A DNA stretch of 64,000 nucleotides from Sistotremastrum niveocremeum HHB9708 (Eukaryota; Basidiomycota; Agaricomycetes; Sistotremastrales; Sistotremastraceae), in NCBI GenBank assembly GCA_001630475.1, contig KV419425.1:243365-307364 (forward strand), given 5' to 3'. A model generated the notes under the pieces. That model did no database searches. It saw only the letters and a list, made by a program, of their open reading frames with translations, and was not told the origin of the DNA. Below, piece by piece: positions 59,650-64,000 of this stretch. The translations under genes were made by a program, and so were the position numbers. The first letter of the stretch is position 1. Each line of letters opens with the position of its first letter.

Positions 59650-61598
59650 TTAATAAGATCCATCAGTGTGAGGGACAGTTGACCAGGAACGCATTTGAGG
59701 ACCGTAACGTATGGTAATCATGATCAGGCTAGTTGCAATGAGTACGGAACAGAAAGATGGAAAGTGGCAGACATACGCAAAGCCGATCCAGGCGAAGATG
59801 GAAGCGACGCCATTCGTCCATGCAACGCCGAAATTTTCAATGGCAGGAAGAATACCAAGAATTGTTGATGATACAATGACGTTGCGAACGGCACTGAATA
59901 GAAGAGTGGGATGATTAGCTGATAATCACGGCTAAATGTAAATGCATATCCTTACTAGTTTGCAGCGACGACTTCGGCACTTCTGTCGTGCATCACGTCG
60001 ACATTGTAAGTTGAGCATGGCGCCATGACAAGGCACATCTTGTGAGCGCATTAGCATCGAACAAACTGAATATCTCTGAAACTTACCCCAACGCCGTGGA
60101 TCAAGATCAAGATCATATTGATAACAATCCCAGCAGTTCCATCGATGAATCGGATAGCAAGACCCATGCCAAGTGTAGAAAGAGGAACAAAGAATAGAGC
60201 TCCATGCCACGTGGCACGGAGCCTATCTTCAGGAATCCATTTGCCTCCCCGCAGAGCACGCCATTTCGTGACTGAGTAATCCGATAGCCATCCCGATATG
60301 GGAGCGCCGACTGGGAAACTTAAGTGAGATGGAGTGCCTGGATGATGGATGAGAATACGCGTACTCATGTTACCCAGGCCTGAAGGAAGGAAAAGAGCAC
60401 CAACGAGGGCTTTGTTGACGATGGCGTATCGTTCACCCTAGCGAAAGGGTTAAGGGGGACGTAGAATGAGTAGACATGGACGCACGATGGTGTAAGCCAA
60501 GGGAAGCAATACAACGAAGTCGGTGATAAAGGTAGCAGCGGCTGCCATCGTCTGACAAGATCTATCAGAATCATCGTACCTCCCGACGCGTCAGACTCAC
60601 CGTAACGAATAGCACAGGACTTCGCATCAACGCAAGCGCACTGAAGGGGTTGAGGAACACGAATCGACGCGCTTTCTTCTCGCCGTTCACCAGCTCGGTC
60701 TGGGCTCGATCGATGCCACGCGTTCCGGGGTGCATCGTCTCCGGGAGTAACAAGATGACCAGTAAGAGTGCGATGAGGCCGACAACACCCAGACATCCTT
60801 GCATCGCACGCCACGAGGATCGTTCTGCAACCAAGCCTCCGACGAAGGGAGCTACGGCAGGTCCGACAAGAGCGAGCTATGGTGAGCCGATCCGTCAGCT
60901 CCGGTGGAAGGAGCGATACAGAATACACTCACGCAGTAGAAGACTCCCATTGCTCGACCTCTTTCCTCTAGCCTGAAAATATCCGCAATTGTCCCTGCGC
61001 CAACAGACTGGAAAGCACACGATCCAAAGGCTTGAAGAGCTCGGAAGATCATGAGCTCGGGGACGTTTCTACATAGAGCAACGCCGATCGAGCCTAGAAA
61101 GTAAACGGGAAGAGAAGCGACGTAGATGGGCTGTCTTCCATCTGGCGATAGGTTAAGAGTCAGGCGAGAGCCTGGATGGGATGCGAAGAACTCACAGTAT
61201 CCGGAGTAACGGGACCAAAAGAGACTTCCGAAAGCTGCCATGAACACGAAAAGTCCTACGGAGAAACTGCGCAGTGGAGATCAGCCATATCCTAACTCAA
61301 AGCCATCGCAAAGATACCTACTTCACAACACTACCAGTCGTGTTCAGGTCCTGGGCTATCTGCGGGATCGTCGGCGTAAATGAGCTGGACGTGAAGACTA
61401 GACGATCAATGTGAATCATGTCATTCTAAACAGGAATATGAATTCAATACGCACAAGTCAAGAGTCCACAGCATGAGACGATGGTCACAATCGTCTGCTT
61501 TCGTCTGAACGAAAAGCGGTCGTAAATGGAATCATCAGTATATTTCGTGATCAAAGGCGTAGTCTCAGAGACTGGCAAGTCAGGTGCTGGCGTCATGA
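59650..61598 (-). CDS. MFS transporter 3 (DHA1-like)
   Basis: Third paralogue, closest to the 40.4 kb copy. It starts MTPAPDLPVSETTPLITKYT, then YDRFSFRRKQTIVTIVSCCG. Also present are MAAFGSLFWSRYSGY, DGRQPIYVASLPVYFLGSIG, RALQAFGSCAFQSVGAGT, FRLEERGRAMGVFYC and the end-of-half LLPETMHPGTRGID. The second half has GGKWIPEDRLRATWHGALF, IENFGVAWTNGVASIFAWIG and the end IRYGPQMRSWSTVPHTDGSY. Twelve spans are expected. The acidic dileucine here is ETTPLI. Seven or so introns share positions with the other two copies, showing duplication of a spliced genomic gene. Predicted H+-coupled small-molecule exporter; substrate unknown. Confidence 0.8.
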
Positions 61599-62842
61599 TA
61601 TCGTCTAATGGGCGTCCGTAAAGGACTCGAGCTCGGGAAGGAGGAGAGGCGGAGCGGGGAGAAATTTAATCGCATGACTGAAATATAGATAATCAAGTGG
61701 GAAATCCGAGATCCGATGCCGATTACAAAATGGTTCTTCGGAATTCGAGCGCGTGGTTCTGAAACGTACCTTTATCTGGAAATTCTCAACTCTACCTACC
61801 TACCTACCTACCTACCACTTGGAGGCCTATTACAATCGAAAGCGACTCGGAGGATGCAAGAGAAGACCATTCACTGACTTGCACTTGTAAAGCAAGTCAT
61901 AGAAGCCTCGCCGTTGCCAGCTTCACCCGCATAAAAATTAATTCCTCATCTGATGCACAGACAATTTCTTGCTTCGAGTACGAACATGACTCAGGGAACA
62001 TAGAAGGCCTCAGCTGACCGTCCCTCTAGTATTACGTCGGAAGCCCAAGATGGAAGAAAGAGGGTCATCTTAGTACGTCCAACTCATTATATTTCACACA
62101 ACTTTTCATTCTAACCTTTCGATCAGGTCTTAGAGCCGTCCGATGAATGTCAAACCTAGTCTGGATTCCCAACACTCACTTGAAGTGCGCGCGATACATG
62201 TAATGGCCTTGGAACAACGCCCAGAATGGTCCAGGATGAGAGGCCTTAATGAATCGCCGCGATTGATGATCGATGATCGACGACCCACTGGCACTGAATG
62301 AGAAGCTCACCGCACCGGTATTCGTGGATGTTTATTCTTGACTCGATAACGCAAGGCCAGAACCTCAGGTTTGAGGCCTTACATTTCCTCTGGCCGGATT
62401 CTTTGTTGGTTTTGCGGGTTTTCCGAAACCTAGAAAATGATCGGCTTCTGGGGTCTTGTTGGCTGCTTCTGCGCGTCTTCTCCCACGCATGGCCCGTCGG
62501 CGAGAACTCAGTCGTCCGCCAAAACCACAACAGTACTCACGCACAAATACACGAAGACATAAACGGGCTTATTTCGAACTAAAAATGGTGCAGAAACTCG
62601 GTAACAATTGTACTGGTCGAATTCCTACGGAGTGGGCCTCCAGACGTCAGACAACGGATTCTCGTGTGCCATTAATAATATTGATACAACAACGATGTGA
62701 ATACAAATGCTTGACGGAGCAACAGCACAGCGTCCAGCATGTATTCAGGTAGTGAGGGTATCGAATCAAGTCGTAAAGCGACGCAGTTGTAACCAAAAAA
62801 AACCCTCAAAAGAATTCTGTGTCCGACAGCATCAAACAATTT
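61599..62842. other. Intergenic stretch with a TACC repeat
   Basis: This is the promoter region of MFS 3 and the 3' side of kinase-like copy F. It holds six TACC units at 61793-61816. No gene was seen. Confidence 0.45.
61793..61816. repeat. (TACC)6 microsatellite
   Basis: Six perfect units, about 195 bp upstream of the MFS 3 start codon. Confidence 0.9.
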
Positions 62843-63968
62843 TCAGAAAACCGATTCGACCATCCATCTCAACCGCACCCAAACTCTTCTTCGGAGAGGG
62901 ATAGGTTTGAGCTCTTCAACCTTCAGACCGGGGATAGGAGGTTGAACAGGGTGAATGCGTTTGACACGGGCCTCCCAAACGTGCTCGGGTGTGTAAGCTC
63001 CGTCGTGTATGACCTGCCTCAAAGATTTCAACGGTTGTGATTCGATCAAGCGAATTAATTGAGAAAGTAGTTCAGTTGGTAAAGGTCGTTCGTTTGGATC
63101 GTCCCTGAGCATCGTCGAAATGAAAGGCTCGAGAAACTCGAGGCCAGTATAGTTCTTGGTATCCCACAACGATCGTGAGTAGACTGACTCGGCAAGGCAA
63201 CACACTACATACCTGCATAGGCCCCTTTTGAAAGGTCTCCCCAAGCGCTCGAATATCCAATCGAAAAGGATCATAAGATTTATCTTCATCGGCAAAGTCA
63301 GGAATGTTGAGATTATGGCCGACAGAGCCGGTAATCATATGTCTTTCGTTGTTGTTGAACCTCACCGACTGTCCGAATTCAATAATCTGGTATTTGGCGT
63401 TAGAAGGGTTCTGGATTTTGGGTTCGAGAGGATAAGTCGAGGAGAGCTAGGGTCGGGAGCAACGAGCAGTGGGTTGATCGGATGAAATCCTTTTGGGAAA
63501 AATCCGGCACCTGGGTCCATCATTGTATTCTGAGTGCAGATATCCCTATCACACTGAATATCAAGCTATAGATGTCCGTGGATGAGAGTAGCCTTACAGA
63601 TGCGCGATATTGTTTTCGTGTAAGAACTCAACGCCCTGTCATTCGTGAGACATATATCTGTCTGAATTCAGGGACATACGACATACTTGGATGACATGAT
63701 AAATGGCGGAGAGCGCCTCTCCAATGGTCTCAAAGCGAGGAGTTTCGTAGTTTAGGAGAAGTGGCATCACTGCGAGGGCATGTTCGTCGGTATCTGGAAG
63801 TGGATGAATGGCCAAAAGAGGTACACAGTGGTTGCGGGGATCAGCCAGTTTCTCCGGGCTTGTCAAGTACTGCCATATTGGAAGTTCGCGAGTGTGAGTC
63901 GGGACAAGTTTAAGGGCGACGGAGTGATTATCGCTCTCTCGTATTGCGTCAAGGACCAAGGCTCGTAA
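62843..63968 (-). pseudogene. Kinase-like copy F, partial at the window edge and probably decayed
   Basis: Closest to copy E and reads out of the window, so its N-terminal exon (the YQPWL segment) is not seen. Exon 2 starts near 63968 with LRALVLDAIRESDNHSVALK, then LAVMPLLLNYETPRFETIG. VEFLHENNIAHL is spliced to DICTQNTMM, followed by GFFPKGFHPI. Near 63390-63420 the frame shifts relative to copy E just before the metal-binding motif. In the continuing frame that motif reads EFGQS, not DFGES. Later parts are intact: GSVGHNLNIPDF, YDPFRLDIRALGE, DDPNERPLPTELL, HPVQPPIPGLKVEELKPI. One apparent frameshift plus loss of the DFG Asp indicate an inactive copy, unless the shift is a sequence error. 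Confidence 0.6.
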
Positions 63969-64000
63969 CTGGAATGTTGATCAATATCGCGTATGAACGA

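Overview
The window looks like nuclear DNA of a filamentous basidiomycete, most likely an Agaricomycete. Genes are broken by many short introns (about 45-65 bp) with GTRNGY donors, CTRAY-like branch points and YAG acceptors. The gene families fit that assignment: a Rad7-type excision repair protein, a Rap1-type telomere protein, WDR48, DHA1 transporters and a tandem set of fungal kinase-like genes. No prokaryotic signal was seen, and no tRNA, rRNA or CRISPR array.

Layout. 0.1-6.1 kb: rad7 (minus) and a rap1 homologue (plus) are divergently transcribed from a ~196 bp shared upstream region, followed by a small unknown gene. 8.2-12.8 kb: a WDR48/UAF1-like WD40 gene (minus). 12.8-20.4 kb: sparse DNA with two weakly supported multi-exon membrane-protein genes and some short repeats. 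20.4-31.8 kb: five paralogous kinase-like genes (A-E) surround one canonical protein kinase; a sixth paralogue (F) runs off the right edge at 62.8-64 kb. 32.5-39.0 kb: a Ty3/gypsy-like LTR element with identical 229 bp LTRs and a 5 bp target duplication sits inside an exon of an unknown host gene (32.3-40.1 kb). 40.4-61.6 kb: three paralogous MFS (DHA1-like) transporters, all on the minus strand and about 9-10 kb apart, with a SET-domain gene between the second and third. A 436 bp MITE-like element lies at 54.3 kb.

How the genes may work together. The left end is housekeeping chromosome maintenance (UV-damage recognition, telomere binding, ubiquitin-protease activation). The remainder is accessory in character: locally amplified kinase-like and transporter families, decaying copies, a recent retroelement insertion and long gene-poor tracts. 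The kinase-like array keeps the catalytic residues (Lys, HLD..N, DFG) in an unusual sequence context. It is the most interesting gene family here; nothing in the sequence shows its substrate. All exon boundaries were read by eye from splice signals and frame continuity, so they are approximate.
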